The translations under genes and the position numbers were made by a program. From RUG12461 sp045661345 (GTDB lineage: Bacteria > Bacillota > Clostridia > Lachnospirales > Lachnospiraceae), in the NCBI GenBank assembly GCA_045661345.1, contig JAZRFM010000008.1, positions 1 through 63,577 on the forward strand: a stretch of 63,577 nucleotides of DNA. Direction: 5' to 3'. Shown one piece after another: positions 17,708-25,373 of this stretch. The first letter of the stretch is position 1, and every line of letters begins with the position of its first letter. The notes below the pieces were generated by a model. It was given only the letters and a program-made list of their open reading frames with translations, made no database searches and was not told the origin of the DNA.

Positions 17708-18178
17708 ATGAACAACATGATTGATATCGATGTCGTTTTGGATGAAGCGTACATCGAACCCAAGGTAACCATCAAGACGAGAGAAAGAACCAAACAGGTA
17801 GAGCATATCATCCAGGCCATCGATAATGTGTCGGACCGGGATTTTCCCATTGTGATGGCATATTACGACGAAAAGGCCGTCCTGGTATCGCAAAGAGATG
17901 TGATCCGTGTTTTCACCCACAACAAGCGTGTGAAGCTGCAGACCGAGGATGAGGTGTATCTCATGAAGAAAAGCGTCACCGCAATGGAGCAGATTTTGAA
18001 CCCGGAGCGGTTTGTCCGGATTTCTCAATCAGAGATCATCAATCTTTATAAGGTAAAAAGCTTTGATCTGACCACGAGAGGCTCGGTGGGAGTCGAATTT
18101 GAAGACGGCAGCAAATCCTGGGTATCACGCAACCGCCTCCACGCCATCCGGGAAGTGCTGAGGAAATACCGCAGATGA
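17708..18178 (+). CDS. LytTR-domain regulator (2)
   Basis: A 156-residue relative of the regulator at 690-1181: an N-terminal domain (DVVLDEAYIEPKVTIKT) followed by LytTR with ERFVRISQSEIINLYKV and SWVSRNRLHAIREVL. It lacks a receiver, so it must be controlled by protein contact or amount, perhaps by the DUF3021 protein two genes on. It lies 48 bases after the STAS gene and 16 bases before a second LytTR gene. Confidence 0.88.
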   Translation: MNNMIDIDVVLDEAYIEPKVTIKTRERTKQVEHIIQAIDNVSDRDFPIVMAYYDEKAVLVSQRDVIRVFTHNKRVKLQTEDEVYLMKKSVTAMEQILNPERFVRISQSEIINLYKVKSFDLTTRGSVGVEFEDGSKSWVSRNRLHAIREVLRKYRR

Positions 18179-18194
18179 AGGAAGAACAGGAACC

Positions 18195-18680
18195 ATGTCA
18201 GAATTGCTGGATATCAAGCTGATCATTGATCAGGAATGGCCGAAGCTTACGGTCTACATCAAAAATAAAGAGCGAAATGAGGACGTGGAAGCGTTGATTG
18301 CAGCAGTACAGGCCTTTTCCGACAGGAAGATCCCGCTGATACCGGCGTATTTCCGGGAAAGCCTGGTGATGCTGCCCCAACGGCAGATCATCCGGCTGTA
18401 TATCCATAACCGGAAGGTGATGGTACAGACCGCGGAGCGTCTCTACGAAGTGAGAAAAACGATGCGGGAGGTGGAGGAGCTGCTGGATGCGAGCCGTTTT
18501 GTCCGGATTTCCCAATCGGAGACCATCAATCTGAGAAGGGTCAAAAGCTTTGATTTTTCCACCGTCGGCACCATCGGGGTGGAGCTGGAAAACGGGGATA
18601 CCACATGGGTCGCCAGAAGACGGGTGAAGGAAGTAAAAGAAGCACTGGCACGGAGGGATCAGGATGAGCATAAAAAATAA
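18195..18680 (+). CDS. LytTR-domain regulator (3)
   Basis: A 161-residue tandem duplicate of the preceding regulator with the same two-part layout (SRFVRISQSETINLRRV, TTWVARRRVKEVKEAL). Two similar regulators in one operon may bind the two half-sites as a heterodimer or read different boxes; neither is shown. The end overlaps the DUF3021 start by 17 bases. Confidence 0.87.
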   Translation: MSELLDIKLIIDQEWPKLTVYIKNKERNEDVEALIAAVQAFSDRKIPLIPAYFRESLVMLPQRQIIRLYIHNRKVMVQTAERLYEVRKTMREVEELLDASRFVRISQSETINLRRVKSFDFSTVGTIGVELENGDTTWVARRRVKEVKEALARRDQDEHKK

Positions 18681-19104
18681 AGCGGTCTTTATGTCAACAC
18701 TGGGGTTTTCCCTCGGCCTGATGATCGGCGCGGTGATGTATGTGATCTTTGCTTCGGACGCAGAGATGAGCAACCGGGGCGCCCTGATGGCGCAGCTGAT
18801 CGGATCCGGCATTTACGGTGCTATCGCCATGGGCGGTACCGTAGTCTATGAGATTGAGAGCTGGAGCCTGCTGCGGGCCACATTGACCCACTATATCACC
18901 ACATTCGCATCCTTTTTTGTCGCAGCCTTTTCCCTGAAGTGGTTTGATGGACTGGGGATGCTGATTGCCTTTCTGTTGTTTTCGGCTGCTTATTTTGTCG
19001 TCTGGATCATCCAGTATATCACCTGGAAACAGGAAATCAGAAAGATCAATGAGGAGCTTTCCGAAATGATCATGAAGGACAAAATGGATCATCCGGACAA
19101 ATAA
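18664..19104 (+). CDS. DUF3021 family membrane protein (2)
   Basis: A 146-residue protein with four membrane segments and a charged C-terminus, paralogous to 227-697. It overlaps the LytTR gene upstream, repeating the LytTR-DUF3021 pair of the left end. It probably modulates the LytTR protein at the membrane. Its stop codon lies almost on the first half-site of the gene C promoter. Confidence 0.82.
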   Translation: MSIKNKAVFMSTLGFSLGLMIGAVMYVIFASDAEMSNRGALMAQLIGSGIYGAIAMGGTVVYEIESWSLLRATLTHYITTFASFFVAAFSLKWFDGLGMLIAFLLFSAAYFVVWIIQYITWKQEIRKINEELSEMIMKDKMDHPDK

Positions 19105-19172
19105 CCGAATACGCGTCCAAAACGACCGATTACGCAGCATGACTTGCGGCGGTTTCCTGCGGGACGTATGCT
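19103..19172 (+). promoter_or_regulatory. Class-1 LytTR box and -10 for leader-protein gene C
   Basis: AACCGAATACGC (19103) and GACCGATTACGC (19124) are 21 bp apart. TATGCT at 19167-19172 starts 43 nt after the second. No -35 hexamer is recognisable. The arrangement is the same as at genes A and B. Confidence 0.82.
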
Positions 19173-19190
19173 GAGGGTGGAACCATGGGA

Positions 19191-19222
19191 AGGAACTGTA
19201 AAGTGATTTCTGAACAGTTCCT
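19191..19222 (+). promoter_or_regulatory. Leader hairpin in gene C mRNA
   Basis: AGGAACTGT pairs with ACAGTTCCT in the untranslated leader, 31 bases before the gene C start. A 14-codon reading frame begins at ATG 19185 behind GAGGGTGG and spans the stem, so translation could affect folding. Whether this is regulation or chance cannot be told from sequence. Confidence 0.4.
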
Positions 19223-19252
19223 AAGCTGACCGGATGCAGGGAGGGCTAAAAG

Positions 19253-19519
19253 ATGAGTGACACTTTGAACAAAAAACTGGATGATGATCTGTTACTGCAG
19301 GCCACGGGGGGCATGACCTCAGATGCGGAGTGCCTGCCGGATTATGATGCAACGGGAATCGTGGAAAAGCAGATGGGCAGCGGAGAATGCCTTGTGTATC
19401 TGAGTGACGGTGCACAGGTGATCGCATCTACCGAAGACGGCCGTGCGGTGGAGGCAGGAAAGAAGGTCGGTCTGTTCGCACAGAACGGCGGCTGGATCAT
19501 GCAGGTATTGCCCGGATAG
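19253..19519 (+). CDS. Double-glycine leader small protein C
   Basis: An 88-residue protein with a 20-residue leader ending DLLLQATGG, nearly the same as that of protein B, and a 68-residue core. The core differs from A and B: GIVEKQMGSGECLVYLSDG suggests a small OB/S1-like barrel. It contains two cysteines (AECLPD and SGECLV) that might pair outside the cell. GGGAGGG precedes the ATG. It is the third predicted substrate of the C39 exporter and lies just before the receiver and Hpt genes. No tailoring enzyme is present. Confidence 0.8.
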   Translation: MSDTLNKKLDDDLLLQATGGMTSDAECLPDYDATGIVEKQMGSGECLVYLSDGAQVIASTEDGRAVEAGKKVGLFAQNGGWIMQVLPG

Positions 19520-19532
19520 GAAGGATCAACGA

Positions 19533-20342
19533 ATGACTTTAAAGGTGCTGGTGACCGGGAAAAACCGGAGGATCGCAAAGGATATCTGCGAGCATCTGGA
19601 GAACGACAGAGGGTATCTGACCATCAAGAGCAGGCCGGAAAAAAAGGCGCTCTTTGATGTGGTGTATTCGGAGCTGCCTCACGTCATTATCATCTGCATG
19701 GGAGACGAGACGGCGGATGATGTGAGCAGCTACGATATTTTCCGGGAAGCCTCTAAACGCGGCGGGATCACTGTTATGGTGGTGGCGAATGAGGAAGACA
19801 AGCGGCTGTTTATGAAATACACGAAGCTGCAGAAGATGTTTTTCCTCTCCAGGCCCGTGTCGCTTTTTGCGGTCTATGAGAAGCTGATTGCGCTGGAGGC
19901 GGAGCTGGAGAAAAAAGCCAGTGATCACCTGCTCCAGATCGAGGAATATGTAAATCCTTACGCCGCGGAGGCGGAAGGGCGGAAACGGATCCTGGTGGTG
20001 GATGACGATACGGAGACGCTGATTCAGATCAGGGAATTCTTAAGCGAGTTCTACGCCGTGACCCCCGTGAAGTCCGGGGAGGCGGCCTTCCGCTACCTTG
20101 CGGGCCATTCCGTGGATCTGATTCTTCTGGATTATCTGATGCCTGTGATGGATGGTCCGGAGGTACTCACCCTCCTTCGGAAAAAGAAGGAGCTGGAGGA
20201 TATTCCGGTGATTTTTCTCACCGGCGTGACGGAAAAGAAGACCGTCATCAAAACGCTGACGGAGCTGAAGCCCCAGGGGTATATTGTCAAACCCACGAAG
20301 AAATCGGAGCTCGTGGCGAAGATCATTGATGTGCTTGGATAG
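19533..20342 (+). CDS. Double receiver protein without output domain
   Basis: A 269-residue protein. The N-terminal half (residues 3-125) has a receiver-like fold, but its phosphoacceptor position is VIIICMGDE, so the usual Asp is absent. The C-terminal half is a full receiver (RILVVDDDTET, LLDYLMPVMDG, FLTG, KPTKK). It has no DNA-binding domain. GGAAGG precedes ATG 19533. It is likely the terminal or shuttle receiver of a relay with the hybrid kinase (9836) and the Hpt protein next door; it must act by protein contact. Confidence 0.83.
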   Translation: MTLKVLVTGKNRRIAKDICEHLENDRGYLTIKSRPEKKALFDVVYSELPHVIIICMGDETADDVSSYDIFREASKRGGITVMVVANEEDKRLFMKYTKLQKMFFLSRPVSLFAVYEKLIALEAELEKKASDHLLQIEEYVNPYAAEAEGRKRILVVDDDTETLIQIREFLSEFYAVTPVKSGEAAFRYLAGHSVDLILLDYLMPVMDGPEVLTLLRKKKELEDIPVIFLTGVTEKKTVIKTLTELKPQGYIVKPTKKSELVAKIIDVLG

Positions 20343-20351
20343 GGAGGACTT

Positions 20352-20954
20352 ATGGAGTACGATTTTTCCTGGCTCGGCGGTCTCGGGATCGATGCCAAGA
20401 CCGGTATTTCCTACACGGGAGGAAAAGAAAAGCTACTGTCTGCGCTGCAGCGGTTTTATACCGGTTACGAAAAGAACCGCGCCAAGGTGGAGGACTTTTT
20501 TTCACAGAAGGATATGGAGAACTATATGATCACGGTGCATGCCTTAAAAAGCAATGCAAAGATGATCGGTGCGTCGGATCTCAGCGCGGGATTTGAACGG
20601 CTTGAAAAGGCTGCGAGAGACGGGGACATCGATGTGATCGAAGCGGAGACCGCTCCCGTTCTGGAGCGCTATGGGGCGCTGGTGAAGGGACTGGCTCCTG
20701 TTGGTGAGATGGAAAAGGTGACGGCCGCGGATGAGCTTTCCGCAGAGGAAGCCAGGGAGACCGTGAGTGCGCTTCTTGCCGCACTGGATGACTTTGACGA
20801 CGAGACCTCTGCGGCATTGATCAAAAAGCTTGCCGGCTATCCCTTCCGGCTGACGCAGCGGGAGCTTTGCAAAAAGGCCTCGGCGCTGATCAGTGATTTT
20901 ATGTATGACGAAGCAGCAGAAGTAGTTCGGGAGCTTTCCGGGGCAATCGAATAA
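20352..20954 (+). CDS. Hpt-domain phosphotransfer protein
   Basis: A 200-residue protein. A classical Hpt motif MITVHALKSNAKMIGA places the phosphorylated His near residue 63, inside a four-helix bundle (about 30-115). The C-terminal 75 residues form a further helical region of unknown role. It lies 9 bases after the receiver gene and ends the accessory locus. It should carry phosphate between the kinase receiver and the 19533 receiver. Confidence 0.88.
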   Translation: MEYDFSWLGGLGIDAKTGISYTGGKEKLLSALQRFYTGYEKNRAKVEDFFSQKDMENYMITVHALKSNAKMIGASDLSAGFERLEKAARDGDIDVIEAETAPVLERYGALVKGLAPVGEMEKVTAADELSAEEARETVSALLAALDDFDDETSAALIKKLAGYPFRLTQRELCKKASALISDFMYDEAAEVVRELSGAIE

Positions 20955-20974
20955 AAGGGATGGTACTATTTTTT

Positions 20975-22585
20975 CTACAGCTCCTCAAAGATCTGAGATC
21001 CCTTTGTCTTTAACCAGTTCATCATCAGATACATCAGAAGCGCTTCCACGACACAGACAATGCAAAGGTACACCGTCGGGTTGAGATCTCCGACGAGAAA
21101 GAGTGCCAGAATAAAACCGAGGGCTATGGCAGCGCCCGATGCAAAGCCGATCAGCATGATGATCAGGATGGAAATGTTCTGCTTGATGGGGGCTGTTTCC
21201 GTGGACCAGTTCATATTGGCATGCTTCAGACCGATGCACAGTCCGCAGTAGCCCATGAAAGCCGCGTGCAGCACGCACATGGCGGTCACCAGGACGGTGT
21301 TGAAGGAACTGATCGGCGTGAAGATGTACAGGAATACGAGACAGATCAGCTCCGGAATCATTACAAACCAGAAATGGTTACGGAACTTGCCCCGCAGGAC
21401 ATCCCAGGGAGTCAGCGGAAGGGAGTGCAGGATCCAGACGGTTTTTCCGTCCAGAGAAACGGAAGGGGTGGAAATATAAATCATGGATCCGATCAGGCAG
21501 ACAATCGCTCCCAGCACGACGGCGACGCCGTCCGGGCCGATGTGGAGGGCTGTCTCGATCCCTTCCTGCATGTTCTGCCCGCGGAATGCATAGTAGAGTC
21601 CGAAGGCGGGAAGCAGGAGAATGCCGAGACCGCAGTTCAGCATATAGGTGGGACTGCTGAGAAACCGCCTGCGTTCCTTGGCGGCAATGGCGTCGGTGGG
21701 ATTCAGCTGACGGACGGCTTTTTCGCGGTAGACCTCATGCTTTACGGAAGCCTTTGTGGTGACAATGGAGATAAAGCTCCGCTTCATCACAAACCACAAC
21801 AGCAGAAACAGTGCGGCCACAATGCCGGTTACGATCAGAACAGCCACCAGATTTCCCGTCGCAACGCTGCCGATCTCGTAAAAGATCATGGCTGCCCGCG
21901 GCATCTCATCGATCCCCGTGTCGGCGATGTTGGCAACCACCTGATTGATCAGCATGGAAGCCTTGCCGTACAGATAGTAGTAAAGAAGAAAGCCGCCGAC
22001 GCCCAGCAGTGCCACAATCACGCCTTTCTGCTTCAGCTTGGTGGAAAGGAGCGCCACCAGCCATCCCAGGGCGCAGGACAATACCAGAACGACGACACTG
22101 ACCAGAAACAGCAGCCAGATGCATCCGAACAGTGTCACGATGGAAAAAGGTGCGGTGATCGCGTAGACCACAAATCCCGGCAGCATAGCCGTGCCGGCGT
22201 AGAGAAGTCCCATCAGATAGACACTGGTCAGTCTGGCGATCAAGATCTTGCTCACCGGAATCGGCAGGGATAACAGCAGATCATTGTCCTTTGCCAGATA
22301 CATTTCCGCATAGGTGCTGAATACACTGCCGAAGAGCCCCAGCAGGATCGCAATGGTGGAAAAGATGGAAAAATAAAGCCAGTCCTGTCCGGCGTACACG
22401 CAGGGGGCACAGATCGAGTTGGCGAGCATGCCGAATACCAGACCGAAGATCGCAAACAGCAGGACAAGATACCCCGTGATGCCCGCGATGGTCCCTTTTC
22501 TGTCCCGTGCGACTCCCTTCTTTTCATTATAGAAATAATTCCGGAAGATTTCAGTCAGCTGCTTTTTCAGTAAGATCCCTGTCAT
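20975..22585 (-). CDS. ABC exporter permease (536 residues)
   Basis: A polytopic permease with about twelve hydrophobic segments. It carries the N-terminal block AKDNDLLLSLPIPVSKILIAR, which is typical of large ABC-2-like exporter permeases in Clostridia. It overlaps the ATPase gene upstream by 4 bases (ATGA), forming a two-gene operon. It converges with the Hpt gene across only 20 bases. The substrate is unknown. Confidence 0.82.
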   Translation of the reverse strand: MTGILLKKQLTEIFRNYFYNEKKGVARDRKGTIAGITGYLVLLFAIFGLVFGMLANSICAPCVYAGQDWLYFSIFSTIAILLGLFGSVFSTYAEMYLAKDNDLLLSLPIPVSKILIARLTSVYLMGLLYAGTAMLPGFVVYAITAPFSIVTLFGCIWLLFLVSVVVLVLSCALGWLVALLSTKLKQKGVIVALLGVGGFLLYYYLYGKASMLINQVVANIADTGIDEMPRAAMIFYEIGSVATGNLVAVLIVTGIVAALFLLLWFVMKRSFISIVTTKASVKHEVYREKAVRQLNPTDAIAAKERRRFLSSPTYMLNCGLGILLLPAFGLYYAFRGQNMQEGIETALHIGPDGVAVVLGAIVCLIGSMIYISTPSVSLDGKTVWILHSLPLTPWDVLRGKFRNHFWFVMIPELICLVFLYIFTPISSFNTVLVTAMCVLHAAFMGYCGLCIGLKHANMNWSTETAPIKQNISILIIMLIGFASGAAIALGFILALFLVGDLNPTVYLCIVCVVEALLMYLMMNWLKTKGSQIFEEL

Positions 22586-23292
22586 TTGTCAGCCTCCAGT
22601 TCCAGGAACACATCCTCTAAGGAATCGTCTCCCTTAACCTCTTCCATGGTACCGGCGGTGACCAGCTTGCCGCGTTTGATGATGGCGACCTTGTCACAGA
22701 GCTTTTCCGCTACCTCCAGCACGTGTGTGGAGAAAAAGACAGCGCCGCCGCGGTCACACACCTCGCGCATCATGCCCTTGACGAGAAAGGAGGCCTGGGG
22801 ATCCAATCCCACAAAGGGCTCATCCAGAATCACGAGCTTCGGTTCATGAATCCAGGCAGAGATCAGCGCCAGTTTCTGCTTCATCCCGTGGGAATAGGAA
22901 GCAATGGGCTCGGCCAGGTCTTTGGTGAGCTCCAGCCTCTCCGCATACTCATGAATGCGTTTCTGACGGGTATCCGAGCCGATGGAAAAAACATCCGCGA
23001 TAAAGTTCAGGTACTGGATGCCGCGCATATATTCGTAAAGATCCGGATTGTCCGGAATGTAGGCGAATTGTCTTTTGCAGGTCAGAGGATCCTTCAGGAT
23101 GGACGTTCCGTTGATGAAGATCTCGCCTTTGTCGAATTTTTGAATCCCGACCACAGAACGCAGGGTTGTGGTTTTCCCGGCGCCGTTGTGGCCGAGAAAT
23201 CCGTAGAGTTCACCGGGCTGGATATGGAGCGTCAGATCATCAATGCCCTTTCCCTCTCCGAAAAGCTTTGTGAGATGTTCGATTTTCAGCAT
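22582..23292 (-). CDS. ABC transporter ATP-binding protein
   Basis: A 236-residue ATPase: Walker A GHNGAGKTT (34-42), a signature in the degenerate form YSHGMKQKLAL, and Walker B LVILDEPFVGLDP. The start at 23292 (MLKIEHL) matches the family; an upstream in-frame ATG would add 23 unrelated residues. It is the partner of the 536-residue permease. The SHG signature is normal for this exporter subclass. Confidence 0.88.
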   Translation of the reverse strand: MLKIEHLTKLFGEGKGIDDLTLHIQPGELYGFLGHNGAGKTTTLRSVVGIQKFDKGEIFINGTSILKDPLTCKRQFAYIPDNPDLYEYMRGIQYLNFIADVFSIGSDTRQKRIHEYAERLELTKDLAEPIASYSHGMKQKLALISAWIHEPKLVILDEPFVGLDPQASFLVKGMMREVCDRGGAVFFSTHVLEVAEKLCDKVAIIKRGKLVTAGTMEEVKGDDSLEDVFLELEADK

Positions 23293-23369
23293 GTTCGTAT
23301 CCTCTTTTCCGTGGTATGATAATGCATTGCGGGAAAAGGAATCGTCAGCGTTTCCCGCCAAGTATCAAG

Positions 23370-23409
23370 TATAATGGTTGCGGTGAAAAATGTAAAGTTG
23401 TGGTATAAT
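23370..23409 (+). promoter_or_regulatory. Two candidate -10 boxes before hydF
   Basis: TATAAT occurs at 23370-23375 and again at 23404-23409. The second is so close to ATG 23417 that a transcript from it would be nearly leaderless. No strong -35 is seen for either. Confidence 0.4.
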
Positions 23410-23416
23410 GAGTGGC

Positions 23417-24607
23417 ATGAGTCTGATGGATACCCCCGGAGGGGAAAGAATACATATTGGTTTTTTCGGCTGCAGGAATGCTGGAAAATCTGCCCTTGCC
23501 AACGCGTTTACGAATCAGCCGATCTCGATTGTATCGGATGTGGCAGGGACCACGACGGATCCGGTGTCAAAGAGCATGGAGCTGCTGCCTGTCGGACCGG
23601 TGGTGATCATTGATACACCGGGGCTTGATGACACAGGAGAGCTCGGGCAGATGCGCGTTTCAAGGACGCAGCAGGTGCTTTCCCGCACGGATATCGCGGT
23701 GCTGGTGGTGGCGTCGGATGTGGGCATGCGGGATATGGACCGGCAGTTTTTGCAGACCCTTCAGGAGCGTGACATCCCGACGCTGGTGGTCTATACCAAG
23801 GCGGATCTCCTGCCGGCGTATGGAGCCGGCAGGGAAGGCCTCTTTGTCAGCGCAAGGGAAGGGATCGGGATGGATCTGCTGCGGGAAAAAGTGGCGGCAT
23901 TGTGGGATCCCAAGAAAAAGACTGCGACGCTGACGGGGGACCTGGCCGGTCAGAATGACCGGGTGCTTCTGGTGGTGCCCATTGATAAGGCGGCACCGAA
24001 GGGACGACTGATCCTGCCGCAGCAGCAGGTGATCAGAGATCTCCTGGATCATGGCGCGATCCCCGTGATATGCCGGGATACGGAGCTTTCGGAGACACTG
24101 AATGGTTTTTCCCCGAAGCTTGTGATCACGGATTCCCAGGCGTTTCGGATGGTACAGGAAATCCTGCCGGAGGAGACACCGCTGACCTCCTTTTCCATCC
24201 TGATGGCGCGGTACAAAGGGATCCTGGCCTCTGCGGTCCGGGGCGCCGGAGTGATCGGAGAACTGGAGGACAAGGATACGGTTTTGATCAGCGAAGGCTG
24301 TACACACCGCAGACAGTGCGGGGACATCGGAACAGTAAAGCTCCCGGCCCTGCTGCGGAAGAAGACCGGGAAAACCCTTTCTTTTGCATTTTCTTCCGGA
24401 ACACATTTTCCGGAGGATCTGACACCCTACAGGCTGATCATCCATTGCGGCGGCTGTATGCAAAATGAAGCGGAGATGAAGGCACGGGAACGTGCGGCGG
24501 TCAGAGCAGGTGTGCCCATGACAAACTACGGGATCGCCATCGCATACTGCAACGGGATCCTGGAACGAAGCATAGCCATGCTGCCGGAACAGGCGGCAGG
24601 AGAATAA
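23417..24607 (+). CDS. hydF: [FeFe]-hydrogenase maturation GTPase HydF
   Basis: HydF is the scaffold on which the 2Fe subcluster of [FeFe]-hydrogenase is assembled. The GTPase domain shows GCRNAGKSAL, DTPGLDD and TKAD. The C-terminal cluster-binding motif CxH...HCxxC is present as CTH and HCGGC. The length of about 396 residues is normal. The start is uncertain: ATG 23408, 23417 and 23426 are all in frame without a clear ribosome site. hydE and hydG are not in this window. The suf genes follow 15 bases after the stop, a sensible Fe-S grouping. Confidence 0.92.
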   Translation: MSLMDTPGGERIHIGFFGCRNAGKSALANAFTNQPISIVSDVAGTTTDPVSKSMELLPVGPVVIIDTPGLDDTGELGQMRVSRTQQVLSRTDIAVLVVASDVGMRDMDRQFLQTLQERDIPTLVVYTKADLLPAYGAGREGLFVSAREGIGMDLLREKVAALWDPKKKTATLTGDLAGQNDRVLLVVPIDKAAPKGRLILPQQQVIRDLLDHGAIPVICRDTELSETLNGFSPKLVITDSQAFRMVQEILPEETPLTSFSILMARYKGILASAVRGAGVIGELEDKDTVLISEGCTHRRQCGDIGTVKLPALLRKKTGKTLSFAFSSGTHFPEDLTPYRLIIHCGGCMQNEAEMKARERAAVRAGVPMTNYGIAIAYCNGILERSIAMLPEQAAGE

Positions 24608-24622
24608 GGAAGGAGCAGGAGG

Positions 24623-25369
24623 ATGCTGGAATTAAAAAATGTTTCCTTTTCCGTGGAGGAGGGGGAACAGCTGGAGATTGTCAGAAATGTGAGTCTCACC
24701 ATTGATTCGAACAGGTTTGTGGTGATCACGGGACCCAACGGCAGCGGCAAGTCCACGCTGGCCAAGCTGATCGCCGGGATTCTGACACCGACGGAGGGAC
24801 AGATCTTTTTTGAAGGAGAGGACATTACGGGACTTTCCATAACAGAACGGGCGAAACGCGGCATCGGATTCGCCTTTCAGGCGCCGGTGCGGTTCAAAGG
24901 CCTGACGGTGCACGATCTTCTGAAGATCTCGGCGGGACAGGAGATCTCGGTATCCGATGCCTGTACCTACCTTTCCGAGGTGGGGCTTTGCGCAAAGGAT
25001 TATATCGACCGGGAAATCAATGCGTCTCTTTCGGGCGGGGAACTGAAACGGATCGAGATCGCGACGGTACTTGCCCGGAAAACAAAGCTGACGGTATTCG
25101 ATGAGCCGGAGGCGGGGATCGATCTGTGGAGCTTTCAGAATCTGATCCGGATTTTTGAAGGGATGCGCCGGGATATCAGGGACAGCTCCATTTTGATCAT
25201 TTCCCATCAGGAACGGATCTTGAACATCGCGGATGAGATCGTGGTGCTGGAGGCGGGGCAGGTCAGGTCTGCCGGTGCGAAGGATGAGGTATATCCCCAG
25301 GTGCTCGGAACGGAGGCGGGAGCGCGCATGTGTTTCGGACAGGCTGCGGTAGAGGAGAAGGAGTGTTAG
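24623..25369 (+). CDS. sufC: SufC-like Fe-S assembly ATPase
   Basis: A 248-residue ABC ATPase with Walker A GPNGSGKST, Q-loop FAFQAPVRFKGLTV, signature LSGGELKR and Walker B LTVFDEPEAGID. The FQAP...GLT region and the adjacent SufB-type gene identify the SufC family rather than a membrane transporter. GGAGCAGGAGG precedes the ATG. It forms a minimal two-gene SUF-like system with 25374, without SufS, SufU or SufD here. Confidence 0.85.
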   Translation: MLELKNVSFSVEEGEQLEIVRNVSLTIDSNRFVVITGPNGSGKSTLAKLIAGILTPTEGQIFFEGEDITGLSITERAKRGIGFAFQAPVRFKGLTVHDLLKISAGQEISVSDACTYLSEVGLCAKDYIDREINASLSGGELKRIEIATVLARKTKLTVFDEPEAGIDLWSFQNLIRIFEGMRRDIRDSSILIISHQERILNIADEIVVLEAGQVRSAGAKDEVYPQVLGTEAGARMCFGQAAVEEKEC

Positions 25370-25373
25370 TGGA

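Noticed and set aside
1..20954. Lanthipeptide, sactipeptide or nitrile-hydratase-leader RiPP cluster
   Set aside because: The exporter is of the NHLP type, but no LanM, YcaO, radical SAM maturase or flavin decarboxylase is present in the locus.
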